NCBI GenBank assembly: GCA_045615885.1
Contig: JAZLFR010000071.1
Coordinates: 1 to 20,666 of the forward strand
Direction of reading: 5' to 3'
Length of the DNA: 20,666 bases
DNA from: UBA1765 sp045615885
GTDB lineage: Bacteria > Fibrobacterota > Fibrobacteria > Fibrobacterales > Fibrobacteraceae
Every line of letters begins with the position of its first letter. The first letter of the stretch is position 1. Below the pieces are notes generated by a model. The model was given only the letters and a program-made list of their open reading frames with translations. It ran no database searches and had not been told where the DNA came from. The position numbers and the translations under genes are program-made. Positions 1 to 6,677 of this stretch are shown one piece after another.

Positions 1-2
1 AA

Positions 3-25
3 GGCTCTGTCCCCCCAAAGTGTTG
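3..25. repeat. IS left terminal inverted repeat
   Basis: It begins GGCTCTGTCCCCCC and is the reverse complement of 2789-2811 except at one position (G versus A at base 18 of the repeat). It marks the left boundary of the IS. Confidence 0.92.
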
Positions 26-101
26 AAACTATAATTAAAATCTAACTCATATCAAAATATAGTTATATTTATAAACTAGATATTGAGGTAATAGTGCTAT
101 T

Positions 102-1211
102 ATGTTAGAATATCTAGACAAAGAAAATGACTTGTTATTCACCATTGAATATGTAGTGAATAAGACGGCTAAATTAAATGATTTATCGGATATGGTTTTA
201 TGTGAAGCCGTCTATGATAATCGCATCCCATATACTATTGCACTGGAGTCGGACAACCGTAGTATGGCGACAAGCAAAGCGTTGCATTATATTACCGCAA
301 ATAAAGGCAAATATTCTAGGTCTGCACTTATAGGAGCATTGACAATCTTATTCGCAGCGTGTAATACGAACAAACCTTTGTCAAATACAATCGCATTTGA
401 CAAAGTATCTGAGATTATCCCATCATCAAGTTCTCTGCCTACTTTATCAGACCAAACGCTATCCGAAGTGGCGGCAGAAATATGTAAGAACTGCGAAAAT
501 GTTCAAGAAAGTGCGGTTGCCGAACCAGAACTTGATGAATATAACATTCCGTTATCATCTATCGGAAACCAATCGTCTCATTGGTATACTGTTGCAGGCA
601 AGACTCTATTGAGCAATTTAGCTAAATATTATGCACAATGTAATATGACATCTTCATTTGAAGAAGTAACATTGAATATTTATATTGTTCCGCATAACAC
701 AATTCCAAATTATTGTATTGACCCAATAACAAATACATCATACAACACAGAATATTCGTGTGCAGTATTACCAGAAACGACTCTTAATTTAGTTTCAGCA
801 GAAATAGAAACCCGATATAAGAAATTTCACGACAATAATAGTCAATCGTCAAGAAATGTTGTAATACCGTCTTTTGATTCAAATGTACTAAAATTTAACA
901 TTTATATGTCGGATAAATTAAACCAGTCCCAGAGGTCTGAATTGTTGGTTCACGAAATTAAGCATTGTTTGCCGTTGTATGCCTATGTTCAAAAAGTAAC
1001 ATATATGTATGCCAATCGAATCAAAATAGTCAACAAATATGTTGTAATGATGGAAAATTCGGGATTACAGTTGGCATCCCAAAAAATAAATACTATATTA
1101 GATAAGAGCGAGCAATTCTCTCCAGATGAACCATTTAGTAGTGGTTTAGATGTAGTTAAGCTCATTTTTGATGACCGAACATTAAATCCATTACAAGGAG
1201 CCACAAAATGA
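102..1211 (+). CDS. IS passenger protein with HEIKH zinc-metalloprotease motif
   Basis: This 369-residue protein is not recognised as a named family. Residues 284-288 read H-E-I-K-H after a hydrophobic LLV, the usual HExxH signature in which two His bind zinc and Glu is the base; a third ligand is not obvious. Residues 69-86 (SALIGALTILFAAC then NTN) look like a lipoprotein signal with lipobox. Starting at Met55 (position 264), the gene would therefore encode a lipidated extracytoplasmic protease. Starting at 102, with GAGG about 13 bases upstream, the hydrophobic stretch would be internal. The gene lies inside the IS, convergent to the transposase, and its TGA overlaps the next ATG (ATGA), so the two are translationally coupled. 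Protease activity is inferred from the motif alone. Confidence 0.7.
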   Translation: MLEYLDKENDLLFTIEYVVNKTAKLNDLSDMVLCEAVYDNRIPYTIALESDNRSMATSKALHYITANKGKYSRSALIGALTILFAACNTNKPLSNTIAFDKVSEIIPSSSSLPTLSDQTLSEVAAEICKNCENVQESAVAEPELDEYNIPLSSIGNQSSHWYTVAGKTLLSNLAKYYAQCNMTSSFEEVTLNIYIVPHNTIPNYCIDPITNTSYNTEYSCAVLPETTLNLVSAEIETRYKKFHDNNSQSSRNVVIPSFDSNVLKFNIYMSDKLNQSQRSELLVHEIKHCLPLYAYVQKVTYMYANRIKIVNKYVVMMENSGLQLASQKINTILDKSEQFSPDEPFSSGLDVVKLIFDDRTLNPLQGATK

Positions 1212-1585
1212 TAAAACATTTCTTATTAGTGTTATTGCTTCTTGCTAGTGTAGCATTGTCCGCTAACAATGCTCGTGTTTTCTTATGCGATTCAGACAAA
1301 TCTTGCATAGACACTCATCAGACAGCGGTCATTGAAGTCAATGAACATACGATGCATATAACTTATACTTTGGAAAAAGGTAGATTAGGACTGAACTTAT
1401 TTGGCGAATCCTATGATATCATTTCCAGTTCAAAAAACAGTTTGACTGTATCAGACAAATCCAAAAAAATTATTTTGACTGATGGTGTAATGTCTATATA
1501 TGACTTAGACGAAAATTACACAATGTTATATGTGATGCCGTCTGCCGAATCCAGCTCACTCATCCAATATACATTCAAAATGTAA
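1208..1585 (+). CDS. small secreted IS passenger protein
   Basis: The 125-residue product starts with a clear signal peptide (MIKHFLLVLLLLASVALSA, cleavage probably before NN). The mature part is about 106 residues, with two Cys close together near its start (LCDSDKSC) and alternating polar and hydrophobic stretches suggesting a beta-rich domain. AAGGAG at 1195-1200 is a strong ribosome-binding site, and the ATG overlaps the upstream stop. Co-transcription with a putative metalloprotease and export out of the cytoplasm suggest a partner, substrate or inhibitor of it, but no homology was recognised. It is the last gene before the terminator at 1619. Confidence 0.75.
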   Translation: MIKHFLLVLLLLASVALSANNARVFLCDSDKSCIDTHQTAVIEVNEHTMHITYTLEKGRLGLNLFGESYDIISSSKNSLTVSDKSKKIILTDGVMSIYDLDENYTMLYVMPSAESSSLIQYTFKM

Positions 1586-1618
1586 ATCACTCCAAATAAA
1601 GGAGACTGAACGAATAGT

Positions 1619-1653
1619 AAGCAGCTAGGCGGTTTGCATCTAGCTGCTTTTCA
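1619..1653 (+). terminator. rho-independent terminator of the IS passenger genes
   Basis: A perfect 10-bp inverted repeat (1619-1628 with 1640-1649) has an 11-nt loop and runs into TTTT. It separates the passenger genes from the convergent transposase gene. The T-run is on the plus-strand side only. Confidence 0.75.
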
Positions 1654-1673
1654 TTTACAGACACACGGGAATT

Positions 1674-2732
1674 TTAAGCAACCAAAGGAAGTGGGATAGC
1701 GGGTCTCTGGTAATAAGTCCACTTGGATTCATCATAGACCGCTTCCGCATTATGCTTGCACCAAATGGATTCCTTGAAATCCTTATCACCCTCTGCATAA
1801 TTGCGGAGGTTATTCCATACTAGGTAATTCGGCAGATACTTGGTGGATACACCATTGAATATACGCATAAATTTCTTCAGCTGGCTATGGTAGTTGTTGA
1901 TGTGCTGGATGTTGAACATCCCATCAACTCGCTTGTTCGACTTCAGCTGGATAACATTGATTCCTTCGTGTTCGGCAAACGGAACATAGCTATTCATCTT
2001 ATCGGTGCAGAGGATAGAATCTGGTGTGATTTTACCACCGAGAACGGCAGAGATACTAGCCACGGAAGGTCTGCCGAGATTGCTGATGTTTGCGATGGAT
2101 TTTCCGCTACGATTGACTGCACAGGCTACACAAACCTTTTCCCTGCTGATACCCCTTTTCTTTGCTCGTTCACCTCTCTTATGGGCCTCACGGGGCATAA
2201 CGAAGGTCTTGCTCTTGGAATGATTACCCTTGAATGAAATCGGGAAATAGGTCTCGTCTGCTTCAACGATACCATCAAGGCGAACCTTGTCCTGCATCTT
2301 CTGCAATGCATCCAGAATCTTATGACGGAGATAGAAGGAGTTGTTCTTGGTAATATGGCATTCCTTCGCACTATCACGGATGGTCATTCCTCGCATCATA
2401 CAATGGATGTACTGGAAATACATATCCAGTTCCTTCTTGGCTCCATTGAAGATTGTCCTAGAAGCATAGGTGAAGGTCTTGCCACATCCCTTGCAACGGA
2501 ATCGCTGATGACCACACTTGGTATGACCGCACTTGCAGACATCAAGCAGACCACAATGTACGCAGCAGACCTCTTGGTTCGGGAAGCGGTGCTTGGCTAG
2601 GAACTCCTCCGTATCGGTGGAATCGATGATTTCTGTCAGTTCCGTGGGCATACCAAGAAGGCGAAGGAATGTCTCCTTCTCCTTGTCACTCAAGGACTTA
2701 AACATCTGGAATACTACGTTTGCTTCTGCCAT
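1674..2732 (-). CDS. IS1595-family transposase
   Basis: This 352-residue DDE-type transposase catalyses movement of the surrounding element. An N-terminal zinc ribbon at residues 57-84 has four Cys pairs-like positions (CVHC, CKCG, CKGC). A helix-turn-helix-like stretch follows (about 100-150), then the ISXO2-like catalytic domain: EADET (Asp159) and LCTDKMNSY (Asp244). At the usual third acidic position the sequence reads HINNYHSQLKKF, so Asn replaces Glu; the following Lys is kept. Asn variants are, from memory, known in some IS1595 subgroups. Start ATG at 2732 is preceded on the minus strand by AGGAGA at good spacing. No frameshift is seen, so the element may be active. Confidence 0.93.
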   Translation of the reverse strand: MAEANVVFQMFKSLSDKEKETFLRLLGMPTELTEIIDSTDTEEFLAKHRFPNQEVCCVHCGLLDVCKCGHTKCGHQRFRCKGCGKTFTYASRTIFNGAKKELDMYFQYIHCMMRGMTIRDSAKECHITKNNSFYLRHKILDALQKMQDKVRLDGIVEADETYFPISFKGNHSKSKTFVMPREAHKRGERAKKRGISREKVCVACAVNRSGKSIANISNLGRPSVASISAVLGGKITPDSILCTDKMNSYVPFAEHEGINVIQLKSNKRVDGMFNIQHINNYHSQLKKFMRIFNGVSTKYLPNYLVWNNLRNYAEGDKDFKESIWCKHNAEAVYDESKWTYYQRPAIPLPLVA

Positions 2733-2788
2733 TTTTCACTCTCCTATACCTTTTATCGTATAGAATATGGAAAATGTCAAAGAAAAAG

Positions 2789-2811
2789 CAACATTTTGGG
2801 GGGACAGAGCC
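2789..2811. repeat. IS right terminal inverted repeat
   Basis: It ends GGGGGGACAGAGCC and pairs with 3-25 (22 of 23 positions). The interrupted host gene resumes at 2812. Confidence 0.92.
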
Positions 2812-3223
2812 AATTTCAAAGCTATGCTATCCAGAAATTTCGGCAAGCGAAGTAAGTGAAGCTTTGAAATTAATGTGCAGGTTAGGACTGTTGCTGCAAG
2901 ACAAGGACGGCAGATATCACGAGACCTCAAAGGTAATTTCAATGGTTGATGGCTTAAAGCAGCAAGCATCAACAAACTTGCAATATGAAATGGGGACCTT
3001 GGCGCTAGAGGCCCTGCAGAACCTTCCTTTTGCAGAACGCAGCATGAGCGGCCTTACAGTCGGTATTTCTGAAAAGGCTCATGAGCGTATCCTTTGCGAA
3101 ATCGCAGAATTTAGAAAAAAGATAACATCCATTGTTGTTGAAGATCAAAATGTGGAAAGAGTCTATAGATTGAACTTGCAGTTCTTTCCGTTATCAAAGA
3201 AAATTGAAGAAAAAATACCATAG
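2812..3223 (+). pseudogene. 3' fragment of TIGR02147-family gene, split by the IS
   Basis: Reading in frame from the right IS end gives about 136 residues. They match, from memory, the C-terminal half of the Fibrobacter TIGR02147 paralogous family: a winged-helix-like ISASEVSEAL..LCRLGLL segment, then ERSMSGLTVGIS, an EFRKKI helix and the closing VYRLNLQFFPLSK. Full-length members are roughly 270 residues, so the N-terminal half is missing and should lie left of the window, before the IS. The reading frame is open back into the IS (an ATG at 2774 encodes MSKKKQHF), but this fused start is an artefact of insertion. The family often sits immediately upstream of lipoprotein genes, as here, and may regulate them; that role is inference. 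Confidence 0.8.
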
Positions 3224-3230
3224 GGAAATT

Positions 3231-4883
3231 ATGAAAAGTATCATAAAATTTTTTGTTGCTAGTCTTTCGTTTGTCTATTTGGCTTGTTCCTCTGACGATA
3301 AGGATACTGCCGGTGGCGTTGTCATTGACCAGGGTGTTATTGCCATTGAAAACAAGACTGTTGCGGGCGTTTCGCAGAAGGGCCCGTTTGTCAAGGGAAC
3401 GCTCGTTGACCTGTATGGTTTAAGTTCAAATTATGTGCAGTCAGGAAGTGAAATCTTTACAGGCAAGATCACTAACGACAAGGGTGAATTTTCCATATCG
3501 AAAATCAATTTATCGGCACAATACGCGCTGCTTAAAACCTCTGGCTACTACCGCAATGAGGTGACTGGTAAAATTTCAAGCGGCACATTGGACCTTTTGG
3601 CTATTACCGACCTGAGCAAGCGTGACCAGGTAAACGTAAACTTGCTTACCCACTTGGAATACGAACGCGTAATGGCGTTGCTGGATTCTTCAAAGACCCT
3701 TGCAGAAGCCAAGGAACAAGCTGAATCTGAAATTTTTAAGGCGTTCCATATATCGACGAAAACAGTTGATTTCGAAGACTTGAATATTTTTGAAATTGAA
3801 GATGCAGACGCGGCCTTGCTTGCAGCTTCCGTGATGTTGCAAGGTAACCGTAGCGAAGGTGACCTTGTGGAAGTCTTGACGAAGTTCTCCTTGGATCTTG
3901 AAAAAGATGGAACTTGGGATGATGAAGCTTTGAAAGCTAATGTTGCTGACTGGGCAAGTGACGCTGATTTGAAGCAAATTCGCACAAATATCGAAAGCTG
4001 GAACTTTGCCGATTCAGTACCTGAATTTGAAAAGCATGTCAAAAATTTCTGGTGGCAAGTTTTTGGCTTGGGCGTATGTGATGCAGCAGTTGAAGACTCC
4101 GTAAGGAAGAATACAAATTCCAAGAGTATCTATTTTGAAAATGACTACAAGTGCAACGAGAAGGAGTGGGTTCCTTATAAAGCAGACGAAAAAAACTTAG
4201 ATGTATGGCCATACGAACAGGAGGAATCGTCTTCCTCTATGGATAATATTCTCTTTGAAGCCTGGTCGTACATAAAAGGTCCTGTTTTTATGACGGATCG
4301 CATGACGAACACAGTGCTTGCAAGAGATGTTGGTCAATGGATGGCTTGGACAGATTATTGGGATGGTGGTAAAACATATGTGAACATGGGGCTTGATGAT
4401 TCGAAGCCGGTATATAAGTCTATGGGCATGGTGTTCATGCCGCAGGTTATTTTGGACAATTGTAAAGGAATTTGCGGAACTGTCCATTATGGCGAAAAAG
4501 GTTCTTTGGCAAATGATAGGGCTTCGTGGGCGGTGCAAAAGGTTATACTTGTGCAGACTCCAGAAGGTGAAGATGTTACCGAATGGGGCGGTTTCTGCGT
4601 AGAATATGAATCCGAAATACCGCTTCGCATTGCACTGCTTACAGGTCATGAAGACAATGGCGCCGATATTTTTATTCACCATATTCTGCAGCCGTCAAAA
4701 GAACGGAAAATTGTGAACTTGAAATGGTCCGATTTCGAGAATGCAAAGACTGATGATGATGTTTCTGTAGAGGAATATGTGAAAAAGTTCATGGCCTTGT
4801 ATGTGTTTGAACAGGCCGACCTGGGTGGCGAAGGGTTCTTCAACCTCACGAAGCTTGGTGTTTACGGCACTTGCGGTAAGTAG
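3231..4883 (+). CDS. Fibrobacter surface lipoprotein with Ser linker and C-terminal CBM-like domain
   Basis: ATG at 3231, after AGGGA, gives a clean lipoprotein signal: MKSIIKFFVASLSFVYLAC, lipidated at Cys19. An in-frame ATG at 3204 would add nine charged residues in front and is less likely. Residues about 40-170 form a beta-rich region beginning VSQKGPFVKGTLVDLYGL, typical of Fibrobacter and Bacteroidota surface proteins, followed by a helical part. A short poly-Ser linker near residue 333 leads to a C-terminal domain (about 340-550) with DNCKGICGTVHYG, ending LGVYGTCGK. The same ending appears in the remnant at 18799-19245, so this is a shared surface module, perhaps carbohydrate-binding. 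It is about 550 residues long, likely outer-membrane anchored, downstream of a disrupted TIGR02147 gene that may have controlled it. Confidence 0.82.
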   Translation: MKSIIKFFVASLSFVYLACSSDDKDTAGGVVIDQGVIAIENKTVAGVSQKGPFVKGTLVDLYGLSSNYVQSGSEIFTGKITNDKGEFSISKINLSAQYALLKTSGYYRNEVTGKISSGTLDLLAITDLSKRDQVNVNLLTHLEYERVMALLDSSKTLAEAKEQAESEIFKAFHISTKTVDFEDLNIFEIEDADAALLAASVMLQGNRSEGDLVEVLTKFSLDLEKDGTWDDEALKANVADWASDADLKQIRTNIESWNFADSVPEFEKHVKNFWWQVFGLGVCDAAVEDSVRKNTNSKSIYFENDYKCNEKEWVPYKADEKNLDVWPYEQEESSSSMDNILFEAWSYIKGPVFMTDRMTNTVLARDVGQWMAWTDYWDGGKTYVNMGLDDSKPVYKSMGMVFMPQVILDNCKGICGTVHYGEKGSLANDRASWAVQKVILVQTPEGEDVTEWGGFCVEYESEIPLRIALLTGHEDNGADIFIHHILQPSKERKIVNLKWSDFENAKTDDDVSVEEYVKKFMALYVFEQADLGGEGFFNLTKLGVYGTCGK

Positions 4884-4907
4884 AAAATTTAGTAACGACG
4901 CGTTATA

Positions 4908-4937
4908 AAGGGACTGCCGTTTCGGCAGTCCCTTGTC
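4908..4937 (+). terminator. strong terminator after the lipoprotein gene
   Basis: A perfect 12-bp stem (4908-4919 with 4923-4934) has a three-base loop and a T-rich tail. It separates the lipoprotein gene from the downstream cluster. The tail runs directly into the TGTATTGT repeat. Confidence 0.88.
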
Positions 4938-4938
4938 T

Positions 4939-4969
4939 TGTATTGTGTTTTGTTGATTTGATGTATTGT
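4939..4969 (+). promoter_or_regulatory. bipartite TGTATTGT direct repeat, copy A
   Basis: TGTATTGT occurs at 4939-4946 and 4962-4969, a period of 23 bp. The same 8-mer pair with the same period occurs at 6565 and 18669. It lies about 90 bases upstream of the gene at 5059, so a regulator site or promoter element is likely; an extended U-rich terminator tail is the alternative. Confidence 0.45.
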
Positions 4970-4985
4970 TGGGTTCTATTGGGAT

Positions 4986-5028
4986 AACTAAATGTTAAAT
5001 TCAATAATCTTAGAATAAACTAAATGTT
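4986..5028. repeat. 11-bp direct repeat upstream of the 5059 gene
   Basis: AACTAAATGTT occurs at 4986-4996 and 5018-5028, 32 bp apart (about three helical turns), just ahead of the gene start. It could be an operator, but AT-rich sequence makes chance possible. Confidence 0.35.
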
Positions 5029-5058
5029 TGTAAGGAATAATCGAACAAAGACGAGCTT

Positions 5059-5946
5059 ATGAGTATGGATAAAGAAATGAATAAGAGTGAGGAAAAATCT
5101 ATTTCCTATTTGGCTAAAATTTCCTTGGATTGTCTTACCGATGTTGAAAGCAAGGCCGTAATGGATCTTTTTGAACGTGTAGAACAAATTGAAACCTCAA
5201 AGGGGTATATTAGGGGATTTAATACTGGCATTACTAATTTTAACAGTTATCAAAATGCAATTTTTGCTGATGTTGCTGTAAAAGATTATGGTTACTTAGC
5301 TGAGGTTTTCCAGGAATTTATTGTCAAGACAAATATTTTGTCACAAATTCATATTCTTGGTCGTGCCGGTGATTTTTCTATGAGGGCCTTCCACGCATTT
5401 GCGGATGGCAAGTTGGTAGATAGCGAATATCGCAATTTTTATGACAATGGCATCTTGGATTCCAACGAGGATACTTTTATCGAATCCTCAGCCCAAAAGC
5501 TGGGTGTAGATTTGGACAAGATCACTTACGACGACCCTGAAGTCTTTGCTGCTTTCCAGAACCAGGAAATCATGAAATGGTCTTTTATTTATTCTTGCGA
5601 AGATTCGAAAAATAATCCGATGGCAATTTTGAAACCTAAGTCCATGAACGATCTCATGGTGTATTATGCCGCTGTTATGTGTTCTGATGAAAACGATGGT
5701 ATGGAAGCTGTCAGGGAATATGCTGAGTATCGCGATGGTCTCAAACCAATTCCAGAAAATTTACAAGAGGAACTCAAGAATACCTATGGTATGGTCTTCT
5801 TTTCGGAACAAAAAGAACTTTTAAAGCCTGAAGAATGGAGTGTCCCGCAGCCTATGCCGACTCTTGCGGCAAAACTCAATTCCGAATTTACATACAAGTT
5901 TGTGTATCTGTGCGTCAAATACGGAGTTCACAAGGATTTGAAATAA
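5059..5946 (+). CDS. hypothetical protein, soluble, mostly helical
   Basis: The 295-residue product is not recognised. It has no signal peptide or membrane segment, is acidic, and looks largely alpha-helical. Visible blocks include a GYLAEVFQEF helix and a DDPEVFAAFQNQEIMKW segment. Three Met codons (5059, 5065, 5077) compete for the start; GACGAG at 5050-5055 fits 5065 better, while an AAGGAA at 5033 is too far away. It follows copy A of the TGTATTGT repeat and precedes the 5996 gene by 50 bases on the same strand, so it may be transcribed with that gene. It has no zinc ribbon, so its link to the zinc-ribbon operon is by proximity only. Confidence 0.75.
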   Translation: MSMDKEMNKSEEKSISYLAKISLDCLTDVESKAVMDLFERVEQIETSKGYIRGFNTGITNFNSYQNAIFADVAVKDYGYLAEVFQEFIVKTNILSQIHILGRAGDFSMRAFHAFADGKLVDSEYRNFYDNGILDSNEDTFIESSAQKLGVDLDKITYDDPEVFAAFQNQEIMKWSFIYSCEDSKNNPMAILKPKSMNDLMVYYAAVMCSDENDGMEAVREYAEYRDGLKPIPENLQEELKNTYGMVFFSEQKELLKPEEWSVPQPMPTLAAKLNSEFTYKFVYLCVKYGVHKDLK

Positions 5947-5995
5947 GAATTTTTTTGGGGGCATTGAAATAACTTTGATTCTGGAAGGTGTTATT

Positions 5996-6505
5996 TTGGC
6001 TACAATAAAAAATTACTTTATTGAAAAATCATCTTTATTGAATTCTGTCCGTGAAAAAACAAATTTTATGGATGCCATGCAATCTATCGATTGGCAGCAA
6101 TACAGAAAATCATTTATGAGTTTGACCATAGAAATGGGGGGCTTGGAGAAGCTTGCTAACGAGATTGACCAATCAATCCTTGCACTAGCATATATGCATG
6201 ACCAATGGGAATTGGTTTTAGAAGAAAATGACATTCAAAAATGTAATTTCCATTTTGCCGTATATAATGCCCTACTTGATGCAATGCTAAAATCCGGATC
6301 CGGGACGTCCTGCGAAAATGCCATATATGTCATTTCGACCAGCGATGAATACATCTTTTTTCGCAAAGTCAAAAAACTTCGGATGTTAGATCAGTTCCTT
6401 ATAAGTAAAGATGGCCGCAGTTATGATGAGATTAGAGCCGTTGACAAAAATGGGATAGAGAGCACCTGGTACTTTGATGTAACAGATGTTATGCAAGGCT
6501 ATTGA
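5996..6505 (+). CDS. hypothetical protein, DUF4919-like
   Basis: TTG at 5996 is preferred because GGAAGG at 5983-5988 sits 7 bases upstream; a TTG at 5975 has no such site. This gives 169 residues beginning MATIKNYFIEKSS. The N-terminal two thirds are helical. The C-terminus (GTSCENAIYVISTSDEYIFF, then DGRSYDEIRAV, then WYFDVTDV) resembles, from memory, the end of DUF4919 proteins, in which a G-S-P-E-x-A-Y-x-V-I stretch precedes a short beta domain ending in YF-[ND]-[IV]. That assignment is tentative. No signal peptide or membrane segment is present. A weak hairpin and T-run follow the stop. Confidence 0.7.
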   Translation: MATIKNYFIEKSSLLNSVREKTNFMDAMQSIDWQQYRKSFMSLTIEMGGLEKLANEIDQSILALAYMHDQWELVLEENDIQKCNFHFAVYNALLDAMLKSGSGTSCENAIYVISTSDEYIFFRKVKKLRMLDQFLISKDGRSYDEIRAVDKNGIESTWYFDVTDVMQGY

Positions 6506-6539
6506 TTTTGAAAATTTTCTTAGAATTTGAATAAAAAAT

Positions 6540-6562
6540 CCATGAATTTGCATGGGCTTTTC
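6540..6562 (+). terminator. weak terminator-like hairpin
   Basis: CCATG at 6540-6544 pairs with CATGG at 6551-6555 over a six-base loop, followed by GCTTTTCTTT. The stem is short, so termination is probably partial. The TGTATTGT repeat follows immediately, as it does at the strong terminator near 4908. Confidence 0.4.
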
Positions 6563-6564
6563 TT

Positions 6565-6595
6565 TGTATTGTAAAGTGTTGATTTGTTGTATTGT
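6565..6595 (+). promoter_or_regulatory. bipartite TGTATTGT direct repeat, copy B
   Basis: TGTATTGT lies at 6565-6572 and 6588-6595, again 23 bp apart. It sits about 80 bases upstream of the first gene of the zinc-ribbon operon, in the only long gap (172 bases) ahead of it, so this is the likely control region of the operon. Confidence 0.5.
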
Positions 6596-6677
6596 TGCAT
6601 TTATTTTTGAATTGTTTGATTTAAATTATGCAAATTAAGTTGGAATAGAAGAAATATTTAATATAAGGAATGGGTTT

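Larger units (their letters stand above)
3..2811. mobile_element. IS1595-family insertion sequence with two passenger genes
   Basis: The element is bounded by inverted repeats of 23 bp (3-25 and 2789-2811) that match at 22 positions. It encodes a transposase on the minus strand with an N-terminal zinc ribbon and an ISXO2-like DDE domain, typical of IS1595. At 2809 bp it is long for a simple IS because the left half carries two plus-strand passenger genes ending at a terminator; passenger genes are known in this family. IS1595 elements usually make 8-bp target duplications. The 8 bases after the right end (2812-2819) finish in AA, and the two visible bases before the left end are AA, which is compatible but weak. 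The element interrupts a TIGR02147-type gene. Confidence 0.9.

Noticed and set aside
1208..1585. Passenger pair as a classical toxin-antitoxin system
   Set aside because: The second product has a signal peptide and the first is 369 residues with a protease motif, which does not fit a usual cytoplasmic toxin-antitoxin pair; the idea is kept only as a possible secreted protease-inhibitor pair.
2720..3223. A 167-residue open frame running from inside the IS into the TIGR02147 fragment
   Set aside because: The first ~30 residues are read from the IS end and are unlike the family. The frame continuity is a by-product of the insertion, so only 2812-3223 is annotated as host-gene sequence.
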